Of a stretch of 64,000 nucleotides of DNA, positions 11,316-23,624 are shown in pieces. Numbering within the stretch: the first letter of the stretch is position 1; the number at the start of each line of letters is the position of its first letter. This stretch comes from Neoechinorhynchus agilis (taxonomy: Eukaryota > Acanthocephala). A program made the position numbers and the translations under genes. The notes under the pieces are model-generated. The model did not search any database. It was not told the DNA's origin and saw only the letters and a list, made by a program, of their open reading frames with translations. The DNA is taken from contig CM121341.1 in NCBI GenBank assembly GCA_051530055.1, positions 1,178,001-1,242,000 of the forward strand, written 5' to 3'.

Positions 11316-12023
11316 ATGACAACCTCAAATAGCGGTCGACAGGCTGATTTTATATTTAAAATCGTTCTAACGGGTGACAGTGGTGTCGGTAAAAGCTGTC
11401 TTCTCGCTCGTTTCACACAGAATGAATTCAGTCTTGAGAGTCGCTCAACTATTGGAGTTGAGTTTACGTCTCATGAAGAGACCATAAGTGCGTTTGAGTC
11501 AATTTTGTGGCAGATATTTGTCAAATTGACTCTATCGCGATTAGACGGTAAACTCGTGAAGGTTCAAATATGGGACACGGCTGGTCAGGAGCGGTTTATG
11601 GCCATTACTAAAGCTTACTATAGGAACGCATTTGGAGCCCTTCTTGTCTTCGATATTACGAAACATTCGACTTTTGAACACTTGGATCGATGGTTGCGCG
11701 AGATCAGGGAACATGCAGATCCCGATGCCGTGATCATGCTTATAGGAAACAAGTGCGATCAGCGACATTTAAGAACTGTAATGGCGGATGAAATTAAGGC
11801 TTACAGTGAAGCACATCGTCTGACGTTCATTGAAACATCCGCCGCTGACTCTACCAATGTTCATAATGCTTTTATGGATCTTATCCTTGAAGTTTACTCG
11901 AAATTCACTAAACGGACCAAGGAAAACCGAAAGGAATCCACACATATCGCCCAAACCATCACCAATATCGCTTCTGGAAGGCGAACAAGTGACGATGAAA
12001 AACGAAAAAAGTGCTGTGCTTAA
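11316..12023 (+). CDS. RAB11: Rab11-family small GTPase
   Basis: Small GTPase of recycling endosomes. All G motifs are present: GDSGVGKS (residues 20-27), STIGVEFT (switch I), [14 protein letters not shown] and ETSA; the C-terminus KKCCA carries a CC prenylation signal. [11 protein letters not shown] and the [11 protein letters not shown] region are characteristic of Rab11. The open frame runs through a 57-bp intron (11488-11544, GTGCGT ... CGATTAG) that keeps frame and has no stop, so a naive translation shows a false 19-residue insertion before GKLVKVQIW. Removing it gives [14 protein letters not shown] and a 216-residue protein, the usual Rab11 length. Confidence 0.9.
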   Translation: MTTSNSGRQADFIFKIVLTGDSGVGKSCLLARFTQNEFSLESRSTIGVEFTSHEETISAFESILWQIFVKLTLSRLDGKLVKVQIWDTAGQERFMAITKAYYRNAFGALLVFDITKHSTFEHLDRWLREIREHADPDAVIMLIGNKCDQRHLRTVMADEIKAYSEAHRLTFIETSAADSTNVHNAFMDLILEVYSKFTKRTKENRKESTHIAQTITNIASGRRTSDDEKRKKCCA

Positions 12024-13160
12024 TGCGATCATCAGCGTGAATTTATACCCTTTTTCTCATTTTGTGCCGTTTGAGAGTTTTAAAAAGTAAACAAATAATA
12101 CATTTTAATAATCATTTTCCAATGCTTTATTATAGCAGCTCAAAAAAACGTGAAGTTTCGCTTTTACCATCTTATCGCGTTTTCATAAACCGCATCAGAG
12201 CAAACTTCAATCTCCCGATTTTTAGTATTAGTTTCCTTCATAAAACGTGAAATTGGAACGTTCTTGGGTCTAAAAACGGGATCAACCGTCTTTAAATTTT
12301 TTTCTACTTATTACGCTCCTTCGTATTTTCCGCTCTTTCCCCTTTTCTTCTTTTCCTTCGCCTCGTCCGACGTTTGTGTGCTCAGTTGCGTCTTCTTTTT
12401 TTCTCATTCTACTTTCTGTCTCCTACTTATTGTACGAACTTAATTCTAGATCGTTTTATTATTTGTGCGAAAATCACATCTATATTTTTATTGTAGTCAA
12501 TTTGCGTCTATCAAGAAGATACTTTCTTGAACAAGCTGCTTGACCTCTATGAGTTTACCGGCATTGTTATCCGACCGATCAGGTATAGAACTTTTCTCCA
12601 AATACCACGCAAAACTTAAACTAATTCACATCGTTGACTATGAGATTTTCTTGGAGCCGGTGAAGTGGCGAAAAGTGTACCAAAAAATAAGAAATACAAA
12701 TTCCTCGATCCTTCACTCTACATTTTCCAACCTCTCTCCATTGGAACAATTGGTGATGTTGGGCCATTGCACAGTTGATTTTCTACCCGCTCACTGAATA
12801 CCTTTATAAGATTTCCAAGAAACAATCAAAATTCAAATCGTCCCACCACCACAATTTTTACCACTTTTCGTCCCCTTTTCACATGAACATAACACTCGCA
12901 ATCCCGATTCGTTCCATCCTTTCTCTACCTCCGCTAATTTTTCCCTACTACACAATCCTCTAGAATATCATTGTCCGAAATGAACCTGAGGAAAGACCAA
13001 ACTTCACAAACACTCAGGCAAACAATAACCGTCAACATTCCCCCCGAATGGACCTCCCAACCCATCCCGATATTTTTAACCTACCGAACCCGTAATCCAT
13101 TAAAAAATCAACAGCCACATTCATTTATCCTTTTAGAACTCGAGTGTTCATGAGGACACT
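12024..13160. other. Intergenic, no gene recognised
   Basis: Downstream of Rab11. A pyrimidine-rich tract lies at about 12300-12420. ORFs 12540-12797 and 12971-13153 have no family I recognise. Confidence 0.35.
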
Positions 13161-14090
13161 ATTATAACCAAGGTTGGAAAATGTTAGTCGCGACAACAAA
13201 AAAGGACTTCAGGGCAGCGAACATTTTTGCCTCATCGAAATTAGAAGTGAAGATGGCAATCTCCTCCTTTGCTAACGGATCAGCTCACGGGCTTGAGGGC
13301 TCCGGCCTCAACACCTAAAGGATATGACTTCCTTTTCAGTAGGTGACGCTGATCAGTCCCTTGAAGATGCATTGGCACGACTAGTAGACCACTTCGCAGG
13401 GGGAGAGTTCATCTTTGTGTACCCTCACGAAAAAGGAAGGCGGGATTCGTCCCTTTGCAATTGGAACAACTCTGCGCTGCTTAACAGCAAAAAGTTTAAA
13501 TAAAGTCATCGCGGAAAAAGTAGGGATGCTGCTTCGCCCTACTCATGTGTTGGGGAGGCGATTGTTCATTCACTCCGTACGTTCATCACCGAAAACTCAA
13601 AGCTATGCGTGATCTTGAAATGTTATTTCAAAAATGCATTCAACACAGTTCACCGAGCAGATTTGCTTGAAGTAATTAGAGATCACGCACCAGAACCATT
13701 TCGCAATTTCGTTAATGCCCACGGGACTTCAACTCCTTTGCTGTTCAATAACCACGTTTTGTTGTCAGAAAGAGGAGTTCAACAAGACGATCCTTTTGGC
13801 CCAATAGCTTTCTCACTCGCAGTCAATCCCGTCACGCAATCTCTTCAGTCCAGCTATAACGGCTGGTACCTGGACGATGCCATGCTCGGAGGTAACCCCT
13901 CTGTTGTACTGCGCGATTTAAAGACACTCATTAAATAAACGACGAAAATTGACATTGAATTGAATGCTGCGAAATGCGAGATTTTAGTGATGAACGTGGA
14001 AGATGAGGCGTCCAGGAAAACTATCGTGAAAGATTTTCAGAACCTGGCCCAGGGATAGAATTAAGGAGGTAAACTTACGTCCACCTCAAG
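13160..14090 (+). mobile_element. Decayed LINE (family B) reverse transcriptase
   Basis: Broken plus-strand RT of the same family as 25985-28300. Recognisable pieces are a GSAHGLEG-like stretch at about 13278, KKEGGIRPFAIGTTLRCL (13430-13485), FKNAFNTVHRADLLEVIRDH, ERGVQQDDPFGPIAFSLAVN and WYLDDAMLGGNPSVVLRDL, which keeps the YLDD catalytic box. Several frameshifts and stops make it inactive. Confidence 0.75.
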
Positions 14091-14633
14091 TTTTCGACCC
14101 ATCTCTTTCTTACCTTCATTCTCTAAAATCTTAGAGAGATGCTTTAAAGCACACCTGCCAATCTTCAATCGAAAAATTTTACCCATTCAATTCGGTTTCC
14201 GGCTTGGCTTTTCTTGTACGAAAGCTTTTCTTTGCATTTACGATTCGCTACTTCATAACCTCGACGCACAACCTTTATTCATCTCTCGACTCATCCAGAT
14301 CGACATTCATAAAGCTTTTGATTTCGTCGATCGCAGTCTTCTCCTTGACACATGCTCTAAATTTGGTCTTGCCGCTTGACAAATCAGATGGTTGAAATCT
14401 TTTCTAAACAATAGATTACAATTTATCGAAATAGGGAGCATCACCTCTAAGACCTTGGCAATCAACAATGGAGGGATGTTCCCTACCCCATTCTTTTCAA
14501 CATTTTCCTGATAAATACTTCTTCTATGCTGATGATCCTACAATCATTACGCATGAAACCGGCTCCCCTCTCACTCTCAATTACTAACGAGATTTCTCAC
14601 GTTAAAGCATTTTGCTCCTCTAAATGTCTTACG
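14091..14633 (+). mobile_element. Decayed LINE (family C) reverse transcriptase
   Basis: A different LINE, probably of the CR1/Jockey type. Translating 14275-14620 gives IHIDIHKAFDFVDRSLLLD, QIRWLKSFLNNRLQFIEIGS, NNGG..P and then FYADDPTI, the RT YADD box, separated by stops and frameshifts. Its 3' end continues after the foldback insertion, at about 14820-15410. Confidence 0.6.
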
Positions 14634-14801
14634 TTATTGTTTAGGTCGCATAACGACACCCGAGGGGGATCTTTAAAACGTATACGATAACGCCGTAAAC
14701 ACTTACAAACAATTGAATTGACAATGACTAGGATTCAATCGGTCGAAATGTATTCGTCTTTAACGATCTCCCTCGGGTGTCGACAAGGGCCTAAACAATA
14801 A
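14634..14801. repeat. Foldback element (family D)
   Basis: TTATTGTTTAGG plus GACACCCGAGGGGGATC on the left is mirrored by GATCTCCCTCGGGTGTC and CCTAAACAATAA on the right. The element sits inside the family C LINE, so it inserted after that LINE. An older relative is at 9690-9845. Confidence 0.7.
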
Positions 14802-15420
14802 CATATCATACCACCCGAATGCAATCCTCAACCTAAATGTCTTACCCTTAACTTAACCAAGTGCTTTGAAATCGTCCCCTCAATCTCAAATAGCCCTCCC
14901 GAATAGCCGCTTCTGCCTTTCCCTATCAATCGTGTCTCCTCTGTTCGTATACTTGGTCTCCATTTTCAGAAAAATTTAAAGTCGGACAAGCACACATCAA
15001 TTTCGTTGCACAAAGGGCCCATTAAGCTCTATCTTCTTAAACGCCTCCGGTTCCTCGGATTATCATTATAACATCGTCATCCAACCAACGCTCGCCTGCG
15101 TGCATATCCAACATTCTGCAATTTTTCTTCTAAACTATTCCAAAAAACTTAATACATTCCACAAGAGAACTGCGCTCTAACCTGCTCCTCCGAACTCCCG
15201 CCCTTAGAAAAACACCTTTTGCTAATCTTTCAAAAGCACTCAAAGCACCTTCATTCCTTTCGGCCTTAATTTCTACCCCACATTTCTCCTTTTACTCACA
15301 CTTAGAACACTCGCGTCGCCCCAACATTTTCCGTCCTTCATTTCCCCACACAAATCTCTACCTTCGCTCTTTCTTCCCACTACTCAATCCTCCAAATACG
15401 AATTGATTCGCAGGAAACAA
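14802..15420 (+). mobile_element. Family C LINE, 3' end
   Basis: Around 15170-15400 the plus strand encodes a degenerate HKRTAL..ELPPLRKTPFANL and PHTNLYLRSFFPLLNPPNTN. The same stretch is seen, better preserved, on the minus strand at 54395-54690 (FHKRCAQICSSELLPLEEL ... FDPSSPLLNPPNAN). No intact ORF. Confidence 0.55.
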
Positions 15421-16085
15421 CGGAAAACAACAGCCTAACTATTTAACCGACCAAAATCAAATAAACCTCCCACACACAATAGCCACCAATTCCCATCCCA
15501 GCGGGCATTCAACCTCTCCCTCCCAACCGAACCCGTAATCCTGTTCAAAAGAGACAACCTCATTCATCTGAGAAATCCACAGTATTCTCGTGGCGAAGGA
15601 GGCAAATGCCTTCTCTGGGACGCCACGCTCGCAGCCAGCAACATAAAATTCGCCGCCATTAAACCAGGAGGAGCAGCAACCGCCGCTGAGGAACGCAAAA
15701 GGACAAAATGCAGGGACCTTAGTCGAAATCATTATTTCATTCCCTTTGATGTCGAGACGCTCGGGCCTTTTTGGTACCGCGGCGCAGGATCTGGCAAATC
15801 AATTGTCTAAGAGATTGAGACGAATCACTGGCGATCAGAGGGCAGGAGCATTCCTCCTACAAAACATAAATCTAACTAAGCAACGAGAGGGAACGCTGCA
15901 TCCGTCCATTCGACCGTTACACCAGAGCGGCAGCTGAGTGATCCAAAGCGGTGGTATGAATTATTTCTGCTCCGAGATTCGGAAGGTTATGTTAATAATC
16001 AGCGATTCAGAAAAGTACTGATGGATTCTCGAGGCAATGGAGGATAATGACGTTCCTCCATTCCCATCGTTATTTGTTAACATAA
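15421..16085 (+). mobile_element. Family B LINE, C-terminal domain and tail
   Basis: Degenerate plus-strand reading: GGKCLLWDATLA, GGAATAAEERKRTK, RDLSRNHYFIPFDVETLG, then RRITGDQRAGAFLLQNI. This is the conserved C-terminal region of family B, also at 27960-28300, 47590-47960 and 58936-59290. The tail CTCGAGGCAATGGAGGATAAT ends near 16085. Confidence 0.7.
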
Positions 16086-16204
16086 ATTGTGATCTGCATT
16101 AGATCAATAGATAATTTTTATCACGGAAATTTCAAGTTGAAAACTGCGAATTTTCGAAAATCCTTTTGCAAACATCGAAATAAACGCTTTGTTGTCGAGC
16201 AATT

Positions 16205-16684
16205 TCATAATTCAAAATTCATGAACACATCGGCGAGAAGGTCAATCTTTTTTGTGTGCCCCAAAGCAGCAGTTACTGCACTGGTCACCGTCAAGCTCCT
16301 TTCCCTTAATCTCCTGAGCTTGTTGACATCCAATTGGACATATCCATTATCTATACCGATATTTTTCTTTCCCTTTGTTTCACTCGAAGTATTTGTCATT
16401 TCTTGTCCAGAGTTATTCCTGTAATTAACCGATTTTCGAACTTCGACTGAAGTACCGCAGATAAAATGCGGGTTAGACTTTACTGCTTCAACAACAGAAT
16501 CTTTATTCTTGAATGAAACAAAAGCAAATGAAGATCCATTTTCTCTTTTCTTTATTACGGCGTATTCAATTTCGCCGTAGACCGAAAAAATTTTCAATAA
16601 CAAAGCCTCATTGCAAGTGGGCGGTACGCTCGCAGCGAAGATTTGCTTTTCGTGATTGAACATCTTAAAAGGGCAGAAATTCAA
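16205..16684 (-). CDS. Single-RRM RNA-binding protein
   Basis: 159-residue ORF with one RNA-recognition motif at about residues 13-83: RNP2-like IFAASV (15-20), the helix NEALLLKIFSVYGEIE, and RNP1-like SSFAFVSF (51-58) with two aromatic residues for stacking on RNA. The C-terminal half is basic and polar with KLRRLRERSL and no second domain. A start at Met8 (MFNHEKQIF) is possible. The ORF has no frame breaks, unlike the flanking LINE debris. Specific orthology is not clear. Confidence 0.65.
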   Translation of the reverse strand: MNFCPFKMFNHEKQIFAASVPPTCNEALLLKIFSVYGEIEYAVIKKRENGSSFAFVSFKNKDSVVEAVKSNPHFICGTSVEVRKSVNYRNNSGQEMTNTSSETKGKKNIGIDNGYVQLDVNKLRRLRERSLTVTSAVTAALGHTKKIDLLADVFMNFEL

Positions 16685-16689
16685 ATTAA

Positions 16690-19554
16690 TTTTGATGGTA
16701 ATACATAGAGAATGGGGAGACTTAAATCGAGAATTCGAATGTTCGGATAAAACTTAAGATGTTTCAGACGAGTCGACTCTCAGACGGCTGAGAATTTCGT
16801 CATGGCGTGGAGTTTATTTCGCCGTGTTGTTTTTGCGCCGTCAAACCTCTCTCCATGGAAAGAGACGTTTAGTTTTTACTAAATCTTGTGCAAATTTATC
16901 AATAATTTATTGAAAGCCTTCGCAATCAAAAATCTAAGCCTGTTGAACACCTTAAAATTGCAATATATCTGAGCCTTTCACTGCTTCAACATCCTCACTC
17001 TTCTTTTCTAAAGGAATAAAAACGGTTGCGATCTATGTGAATTTTAAAGATTACGTCGACCTTCAAATAAGTAAATCTTTGGTACTTTTCCGAAATCTGG
17101 AGCTGGCAATAATTATATTTCAACGAATATAATGAGTAAAATATAAATTTTCATTTTATTTCTTAATCTTCTTTGGGAATTTTGCTTTGGCTTCTAGTGA
17201 TTTTTTACGAATTTTTGATATAAAAACACAAAAATTTCGTCATCCACGCTTTAAAAATCACAATAATGTTAAAAGAACGGAATTGAAAAACTCAATCTTA
17301 AAACCTAGCACACCTTCGCTCGCATAAAAAATCTTCACGGATGAAAAGCCAAGAATATATTTAAAGCGCACATTTATTCGTTTTGTATATTAAAAAATTT
17401 ACTCAACCAAATGCAGCCAAATTTAAGAACAATTCTGATCTTCCTTTATTAATCTGGAAGCCAAAATACACAACAAATGCATGTTAATTTATAACTAAGA
17501 ATCGCAATCGGAAAAATTCCAATCAATATCACCTCCACATTATGTCCACTCAAATTTTATGAGCAATGTCGAATCCGTCAATTCGCAGAACTTCACGATT
17601 GCAGTGACGCTGATTGAGTTCAAAAACGAGGTTCGGTTTAGGATGAGGATACCGCACTTAAATATTCTGGAGTTATCAGAACATTGTGATCTCATAAAAA
17701 ATTGTGCTTTCTAATTTTAGAAAAGCTGTTTATGGATATATTTTGTTTCGAATATTTCGTCGATCTAACCCGAAACCTAAAGAAGTCCGACGAGATCGAC
17801 GAAATATTATGAAAGGGAATTAATGAATAACTCTAAGGGAACTAAATCTCGACCGAAATCAATTGGAAGCGTGGTTTTTTACAAGTCTACCTGTTAATTT
17901 TAAAAAGAGATTAAAATTTCCCTTAATTGCTTAATTGACTTGTTAAATCAACGATTTTAAGAAGGTGGCGACCATCGAAATGATAATGATCGAAGGAACT
18001 ATTGGAGAACTGTGCACTTTTGGACTTATTGATGGAACAAACGTAATCACGAGCAATGTATCCGTTTCAGCACATTCCGTATAAAGCCTTCGAAGTTCTG
18101 ATTTTTCCATGCAGAGAAAACTGAACCGGTTTAAACTTTCGTCGTCTTAATTACAGCTCGCATTTTAAACCTAAAAAGTAAATAATATTCGAACTTCCAT
18201 TATTCACAGGGATGGAACCAAAAGATTTGAGAATATTGTATCCAACAACACCGAAACATATTATGACAGTGGACAATTAGCCACATTTATGAGATTTGAG
18301 AAATGCGATTTGGAGCAAACGAAAAGGTATGCCAATCACAACGTTCCCTTGAGCATGCAGCCAACCACTTTGGTTAAAGGAAGCACACAAAATCATACAA
18401 GAACCCAGAATTAAAAAGGTTATGAGTTTCCTCCCGAGGATGTAGAATTATCATTGAATTTCCACCCTTCCACAGCATTTCGTTCCCTTTTGGTTGTGCA
18501 ACCTCGGCTGCGGACTTGGAGGGATGTACAAACTCATAATCGTTTGGTTCCGGTATTCTGTGATTTTATGCGCCTCCCTGGACCACATCGATGGGGCTGT
18601 TTGTCCAAGCAATAAAATTATCAGCCGTTAAATTGGCATCACCGGCTTGCAAGACTTCTAAAAATATTAAATTATGTAATTTAAAGAACATAGTTTTCAT
18701 CGAACATCAACTTCAAACGATCTGTTCATCAAATTTAATTTAAGCAAGGTTACGTGCACACATCAAAATTAATTTAACAGCACGTATTGTCCTTCTTCTA
18801 ATACATTTTATCAGAATTTCTGTAAGAGTTGATCAAGTCAGAAGAGTAAAATCGAATGCTGGATTGATTTTAAATCCCTCAGTCTTTCCCTGCCACCTTT
18901 AGAAATATTTTAAAAGAAAACCTGCACAATTAAACTAAAGATCAAGCGCGGGATATTTTTCCTTCTTAGTCAAAATTAAACCTGATCTGCCTATTATCCC
19001 GGACCTAAACTGCATTTATAAATGAATCGATTTGTTTACATTCCATCTCTGGTTTCCATCACTGATATATAGTCCGTATTATTGGGATCTTTAGCTGACA
19101 TTATCCTAATAAATGGCCATGTGCACCCGTCCACGATTGTTTTGAGCGATCTTTGTTAAATTGGTGAGACAACCAGAAGGTGGCTTTAGATCAATGATCA
19201 AAGTGGCTTCCTTGAGAGCATCTAATAAACCATTAATATATCCGAAAATGTTGTTAAATAAACTCGCTCTAGAACAAGCCCCACAAAATAAAAAATATCC
19301 TTCGTACAGATGAGCGGATGGATAATGTGCGAAGAAATAATTTGATTAAAAATATGTATCATTAACAATAAAAAAATTGTGTAGATGAAAGTAGTGATCC
19401 CTGCGGAATTCCATTTTCGGAATCAGCTTCTCTGTGAGAAGGTAATTTAAAATGGTTGTTTGATGATACCCATATATAAAAATACAATATATAAAGCACC
19501 GGCAGCTCTGTTCAGATCCAGTTTAAGTAAAATTTTATTAATGCCAGTCACGTC
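16690..19554. other. Gene-poor AT-rich stretch with RT relic
   Basis: No intact gene. On the minus strand at 19380-19440 the reading SENGIPQGSLLSS is a LINE RT motif, and weaker RT-like fragments extend back to about 19190; this is an ancient LINE relic. At 17751-17808 a 16-bp inverted repeat AATATTTCGTCGATCT/AGATCGACGAAATATT encloses CCGACGAG, a degraded hammerhead-like arrangement. Confidence 0.4.
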
Positions 19555-19691
19555 ATGAAAATAATAAGAAAACGCTACACAGTGCAGGGGTTACGAGCAG
19601 ACATATTTTAGCCTAAACCTTACTAATGGTGTACTGTAAAAACGAGCTGACAATACCAAACAAATAAAAAGAACTACTACACAAACTTTTT

Positions 19692-19745
19692 TAGATGACT
19701 GATGAGACGAGGTTTCCTCTTTCGAAATATTTCCTAATAATAAAG
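19692..19745 (+). ncRNA. Hammerhead-like ribozyme motif (left arm)
   Basis: CTGATGA at 19699-19705, GAAA at 19724-19727, then A-UAUU-UCCU-AAUA-A-U-A, the same bulged stem III seen in the other copies. Stem II (ACGAGG/CCTCTTT) is imperfect. It is mirrored exactly at 63810-63863. Confidence 0.55.
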
Positions 19746-19751
19746 GAATCT

Positions 19752-20560
19752 TTAACCGGGATTATGTTCGCCAGCAATTGTGAATTCTCTAAGACCATTT
19801 CTTAGTGAAACAAAGAAATGGACTGCGATGAATTCTAAATCGGGGTTTTTGTAGAGAGCCTGTGAGAGATAAAGAGTAAGGTAGCCATTGCTGCACGAAA
19901 ATTGAGACTTCCCTTCTGGACAGTCCTGGCGGTTCATACGGAAGGAGGAGTACCCGGGAAGGATGATTCATTTGCTGTTGAAAGGCGGAGGGGGGTGTTA
20001 TTGTTAATATGACCACATCGGCTTTTGAAGTGGATGAAATTTCATCTAGTTTAGGGAGGAGGCTTCGGGTGTTGGAGTAGATTATGGCGGGAACTGAATT
20101 TTGGGTTTCTGTGTATTTGAGGTGGAAAATGAGGGAGATTGAGGTTCCTTTTGTCGTCGTGGATGATAAATTAAGGGAGGAACCGATACAAGTTTTCGAT
20201 CTTAAAGGATTTATTGTCCCAAAGAAAGAAGTGCAGGAGAGATTGGCAATATTATGAACGAGTTTTGATTTGAGAATTGATGTGGATCAGCCAGGATTGG
20301 ATATGCCAATTTGTAGTATATCCGTGTGGACATTGAGTGATAATTTTTTACTTGTTTCGAAAGGGAAACCGTTTTTAAAGTCGAAGGGCTCGGTGGTTGT
20401 CCTTTATAGTTTTTCGAGCGTCGATGGAGTTTATAAAATGGGTTCCCACAGTTTCGAAAAGGTGAATCGGTAAGATTTTGTTGCTCTACCCGAGCCACTG
20501 ATAGATACCGCGATGTCAAGTGTCGCAGAGCACAAAATGGCGGTTGGCTGTTGGTCATTA
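19752..20560 (-). mobile_element. LINE endonuclease fragment (left arm)
   Basis: Minus-strand fragments matching 62997-63803. The right copy reads YSNTRSLLPKLDEISSTSKA followed by DVVILTITP, an apurinic-like endonuclease start of CR1/Jockey LINEs. A frame change then leads to SEGKSQFLYSNGYL and REFTIAGEHNPG, ending next to the hammerhead-like motif. No intact ORF. Confidence 0.5.
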
Positions 20561-22343
20561 GGACAGGTCAAAGATTTAACTGGTTGGAACCAATATTCGT
20601 GGGAGATGTCATAAAAATCCTCATTCAGTAACTTACAACGGAGGATTGAACATGAGGCACGTCACTCTTCGTGATAAATCAGTAAACTTTATTTTAATAT
20701 CACTAAGCATCGTAATCAATAATGCCTAGAAAATGAACACGCATCGCCGACATCGTCCTTAGGGAGAAAATCGTACTTTGATTTTTTCAAATATAACACT
20801 TTTATAGTTCAATTCCTGAACATATATTTGTTTCTTTTGATGAGTGTTAATGAGTGGCCTGATTAAACAGGGATCTGCTCATTTCGTTTAGTTTTCTCCG
20901 TTGAAAATTTTTATTTTTGAGAATTCGTGAATTTTAATGAGGGTGCTAAAATCCATGACGAATATTTTTAGATATTTTACAATCGTAAATATATTAATTT
21001 CTTTTTAAGGAATGATATTTGCCAATCAGACGACGATTTACGCTACTTTTAAAAACACGTTCACGAAAATGAAGAAGTGAATGTACCATACCGTGTCGTC
21101 CTGAAATCGACATTGCAATGTCGGTCGATGTTTAGGATTTCCAACGATCAATTTTTATTATAAAAAAATGGTCAACGTTTTCTTTGAATTTCCGAATATT
21201 CGTTTCCGTATTCATTACAATTACCATTCAAGTATTTTAGAAACTTTAAGCATTTTAAAATGTAGAGTGGCGAAATCCGGACTGCAATTTCACAGCTAAC
21301 ATCTTTTAAAGTATGAATGCTTATTTCAAGTTTTTCGGATTACTTCTATACTTTTCACTGGAACAATAACTTTGTTATTAGGATTAGAAATATATGGTGC
21401 AGTTCTCATGAAAGGTACACGATATAAACTCCTTAAATATAAAATAATATAAAAGTCTAACAAGTTTGAATGGATCTTATTCCAAAGATATCGTTATGTA
21501 AGAAACAAGCGATTTACTATTGAGCAGACCATTCCATGGACAAGATAATAGCCGTGAACCGTTGTTGTCCAAGGTTATACATTGGCCGCAGTGTTTCAAG
21601 TGGAATGATGCGCACTATTTTCCAGGTTAAATGGTTGGGCAAAGCTTAAATGCGGTTATAAAAATCTGCCGAGAAAAATTCGAACTACTGACAGTTTCCA
21701 AGATAATGATTTGAGTTTAAATTTTAAACCATAATGCACAGATTAGAGAGCTTTGTAGAATTTAGATACTTTTTTTCAAGAAAAAGTTATTTAATAACAA
21801 AAAGTATATTAAATAGTAAAGCTCTCTCATTTGTTCCCTAACAAATTCTTTCTTTTGGTAGTTTTGCTATTCCGGATTTAAATTCACTAATTTATTTGCA
21901 TCATTTCACGTCCGATAATTCCGACATTTCCTCAAGACTTGCAATTGTTAGTTATTAAAAGATGCTCAAGATGACAAACCTTGATGTCGGAAATAAATTA
22001 GTGAATTTAAATCCGGGTTGGTAAAACTACCAAAAGAAAGTCTATTTTCCCCCGAAGGCAAGAATCCAGGATATTAAAAAATTCGCTTAAATTTAATATG
22101 TAACATCATTTATTCACCTCTCAAAGAGTAGGATATTGAAAAACATTCCACAAAATCGTTTCAAAATTGGATTATGGTATTACTCTGATTTCATTAAAAA
22201 AATTTGGCACGGAGATGTGGATAGTGACAAAAATATGAACCCGTTAGCCGCTCCAATTTTTCATTGTCTTCTTTAAAATTCATTCGATTTTGCCTATGAT
22301 CCGCACAATGGCAATATTTAAAAGCGATTTTATCAAAAGATAC
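20561..22343. other. Intergenic DNA of the outer arm
   Basis: AT-rich, shared almost unchanged with 61211-62996. Apart from the MITE at 21848-22040, no gene or RNA is recognised. Confidence 0.4.
21848..22040. repeat. Foldback/MITE with 20-bp terminal inverted repeats, family A (left arm)
   Basis: CTTTCTTTTGGTAGTTTTGC at 21848 is mirrored by its reverse complement ending at 22040 (one base differs). Inside, ATTTAAATTCACTAATTTATTT and its complement form the second part of the hairpin. Mirrored at 61515-61707. Confidence 0.75.
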
Positions 22344-23019
22344 TTAAATTGAAACAAAAGCAATAACAAGTGCAACTAAAAGTGAAACTGTCATCTGAAC
22401 GGCATGGCCCACTTCCACAGCAGGGCACACAACACCCGGTGCCGCAACTCTGAAGGTATTTCCACCAATAACCCTTCGTTGTTTTGAGATAAATCCACTG
22501 AAATCCCAATTCAATCTTTCATTCACCGTGAACGGCTCAAGTTTTTTCTTTTGTTCTACCATGAGTTGGACATAATGATGAACACCAATCGGTGGTGCCG
22601 GTGCAAAATAATCCTTGATAACTGTGATAGGCGTTACTGAGTTCAGATTTATTCCAAGATAATGTAACCAAACAGTTGAGTTAGGAGCATTTGGCTCATA
22701 TACGTCCGGATCATACATAACGATGGAGTAATACCTTTGCTCGTCTTCTAATAGAGGGCCTTGATAAGTGAATTGATTTGTTGTTTCACTCATTGACATA
22801 CATGGATTCCAAGCGACGAGGCGATTGCTGTAGAAGGTCTGCGAGGAAAGTTGTAATTAATAAGTGAACCAGAAGATTAACAATTACCGGTAAGAAAGGA
22901 AAATTGAATTTTCTAACTCCATCCAAGTACCGTAGAGCCACTTTTGTATTTTGCGAAACTGGCGCCGAGCGGACAAGAGCTACCAATGCTATTGCAATGA
23001 ATGAATATAAAAGATGCAT
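22344..23019 (-). CDS. Secreted PEBP-family protein (left-arm copy)
   Basis: Two exons, 23019-22888 and 22838-22344, separated by a 49-bp GT-AG intron (GTAATTGTTAATC ... TCCTCGCAG); the joined protein is 208 residues. Exon 1 starts with a signal peptide (LLYSFIAIALVALVRSAP). Exon 2 has the phosphatidylethanolamine-binding protein core: YYSIVMYDPDVYEP (the DPDxP anion-site motif), STVWLHYLGINL and PPIGVHHYVQLM (the GxHxY motif). The C-terminus ends in a hydrophobic segment (MTVSLLVALVIAFVSI), so the mature protein may be GPI- or membrane-anchored, unlike cytosolic PEBP1. PEBPs bind phospholipids or regulate kinases and proteases. A TATA-like CTATATATTC lies at 23061-23070. The right-arm copy is 60535-61210; the two differ by only a few residues (for example APVSQ versus APLSQ). 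Confidence 0.85.
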
Positions 23020-23461
23020 TTTTGTTCAGAATCAGATACAGCCTAGCACAGTGAACACTTCTATATATTCATCACTATCATCATCACCATTGTGAATCAA
23101 CTATGTGGTTAAAGTTGTGATTCAGTCTTTTAGAAAAGATACAGGTTGCAAGCGAGTACAAAAGTTGCGAATTTTATAGCATCTAGGAGCAAACAGTAGC
23201 TTAAATGAACAGGGAAGGAAAGGCAGTTGTAACGATTACTTTAGCTCGTTGAATAAACAGCCTAAATGCACGTGATAGTGTTTGACTTGACGATGAAGAT
23301 GTAAGGCCATCGTTTTGAACTATAGCTTAAATATGTTTCTCGATTATCGAATAATTATTTGGACTAGAAAAAGTCCTTTTTGTTGGGAAACCTCATTTAG
23401 GAGCTGAGTATTTCTACATTACTCAAGATTTGAGAGGAATGCACAGAATGTCCGTTCAATG

Positions 23462-23530
23462 ATTTATAACACATCGCGGATCGGTAGCTTTAAGCTAAAG
23501 TTATGTTTTCCTTCCATGTTGTTGGATGCA
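23462..23530 (-). mobile_element. Penelope-like endonuclease C-terminus fragment (left arm)
   Basis: Minus strand reads NNMEGKHNFSLKLPIRDVL then stop, the same C-terminal peptide as NTMEGNKANFSLKLPASDVL in the element at 228-1163. It ties the adjacent tandem array to Penelope-like elements. Mirrored at 60025-60093. Confidence 0.65.
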
Positions 23531-23624
23531 GCCCGGAATTGTGATCACTACATCTCCAACTCTGTAATCCCGAAGGATTTTCTTTGAACGATACCAATAT
23601 TGGAAATGTAGTGACCATAATCTC

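Noticed and set aside
11488-11544. Novel insertion domain in Rab11
   Set aside because: It starts GT, ends AG, and its removal restores the 216-residue family length and alignment.
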